Assembly: GCA_022561095.1 (NCBI GenBank)
Contig: JADFRV010000044.1
Span: 1-13,913, forward strand
Source of the DNA: Chloroflexota bacterium
Lineage (GTDB): Bacteria; Chloroflexota; Dehalococcoidia; SM23-28-2; RBG-16-64-32
Direction: 5' to 3'
DNA length: 13,913 nt
Position numbers and translations under genes: made by a program. The first letter of the stretch is position 1. Each line of letters begins with the position of its first letter. Under the pieces are notes generated by a model. It was not told the origin of the DNA, ran no database searches, and saw only the letters and a list, made by a program, of their open reading frames with translations. Positions 13,380 through 13,913 of this stretch are shown here, piece after piece.

Positions 13380-13913
13380 CCGACGACATCGGCGAGCTGA
13401 ACGTACCATCGCGGCTGCTGCTCGGGCCCGGCCCCAGCAACGTCCACCCCCGCGTATACCGCGCCATGATGGCCCCCGTCATCGGCTACCTGGACCCCCA
13501 GTTCCTCCAGCTCCTCGACGATACCCAGCGCCCCCTGCGCGCCCTCTTCCGCACCGAGAACGACATGACCATCGCCATCTCCGGCACCGGCACCGCCGGC
13601 ATGGAAGCCGCCATCTACAACGTCGTCGAGCCTGGAGATACGGTCATCGTCTGCTTCAACGGTTTCTTCGGCGACCGGATGGCGCAGATGGCGCGTCGCT
13701 GCGACGCGGAGGTCGTCCTCGTCGAGGCCGAGTGGGGCCGCATCATCGAGCCGGAGCAGGTCGAACAGGCGCTCAAGGCCAATCCCGGCGCCAAACTGGT
13801 CGCCATCGTCCACGGCGAGACCAGCACCGGCATCCTCCAGCCGCTGGAGGAGATATCCCGCATCGTCCATGCCCATGACGCGCTGCTTCTGGTGGACGCC
13901 GTCACCTCCCTCG
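13376..13913 (+). CDS. Class V aminotransferase, alanine/serine-glyoxylate type (C-terminus beyond right edge)
   Basis: About 179 N-terminal residues are visible. The GTG start at 13376 overlaps the gcvPB stop (GTGA) and has AAGGAGGA 6 nt upstream, the best RBS in the operon. LLLGPGPSNVHPRVYRAM, then PVIGYLDPQFLQLLDD, ISGTGTAGMEAAIYNVVEPG, FNGFFGDRMAQMARR and the PLP-face VDAVTSL identify fold-type I class V transaminases of the alanine-glyoxylate/serine-glyoxylate/serine-pyruvate group. Such enzymes turn glyoxylate into glycine using alanine or serine, which would feed the neighbouring glycine cleavage system. The PLP lysine lies beyond the window. The amino donor cannot be decided from this part; phosphonate or ureidoglycine-type relatives are alternatives. 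Confidence 0.9.
   Translation, partial: MTDDIGELNVPSRLLLGPGPSNVHPRVYRAMMAPVIGYLDPQFLQLLDDTQRPLRALFRTENDMTIAISGTGTAGMEAAIYNVVEPGDTVIVCFNGFFGDRMAQMARRCDAEVVLVEAEWGRIIEPEQVEQALKANPGAKLVAIVHGETSTGILQPLEEISRIVHAHDALLLVDAVTSL

Overview
The window is GC-rich DNA from a bacterium, most likely a free-living member of Chloroflexota (Dehalococcoidia-like). That placement rests on the gene types: paired alpha/beta-hydrolase-fold/class III cyclase fusions ending in the FEDPVRLYEVRW-type tail, a geranylgeranyl-reductase-type flavoprotein, and a split glycine decarboxylase. It is inference from gene content, not a phylogenetic result.

Left two thirds (about 1-8027, minus strand). Reading in the direction of transcription from 8027 downward: cyclase fusion B (8027-6639), translationally coupled by TGATG to a SAM methyltransferase (6639-5848); a cyclase tail relic (5838-5742); a strong promoter and hairpin-rich leader (5689-5518) for an orphan 136-residue protein (5517-5107); cyclase fusion A (4914-3554), split by a 2-nt frameshift; a two-hotdog thioesterase (3526-2678); a second cyclase tail relic (2650-2603); then a metabolic group made of a branched-chain aminotransferase (ilvE), an overlapping membrane PH-domain protein, and the start of an FAD-dependent geranylgeranyl-reductase-like gene that runs off the left edge.

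Right third (8090-13913, plus strand). A divergent promoter drives a tightly packed operon: an MBL-fold hydrolase, gcvT, gcvH, gcvPA, gcvPB and a class V (alanine/serine-glyoxylate type) aminotransferase cut by the right edge. The junctions are ATGA or GTGA overlaps or directly abutting genes. The aminotransferase can make glycine from glyoxylate, and the T, H and P proteins (with an L-protein not present here) break glycine down to CO2, ammonia and methylene-tetrahydrofolate.

The least ordinary part is the cyclase region. Two degenerate-hydrolase/cyclase paralogues are each followed by a single accessory enzyme gene and then by a leftover cyclase 3' end. Cyclase B carries an in-frame 39-nt inverted-repeat-bounded insertion inside its catalytic domain. 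Both cyclase starts share a TAGAAT box 9 nt before the ATG, suggesting leaderless mRNAs. A second short palindromic repeat separates the Shine-Dalgarno sequence from the start codon of the MBL gene. No tRNA, rRNA, CRISPR array, transposase or convincing rho-independent terminator was seen.
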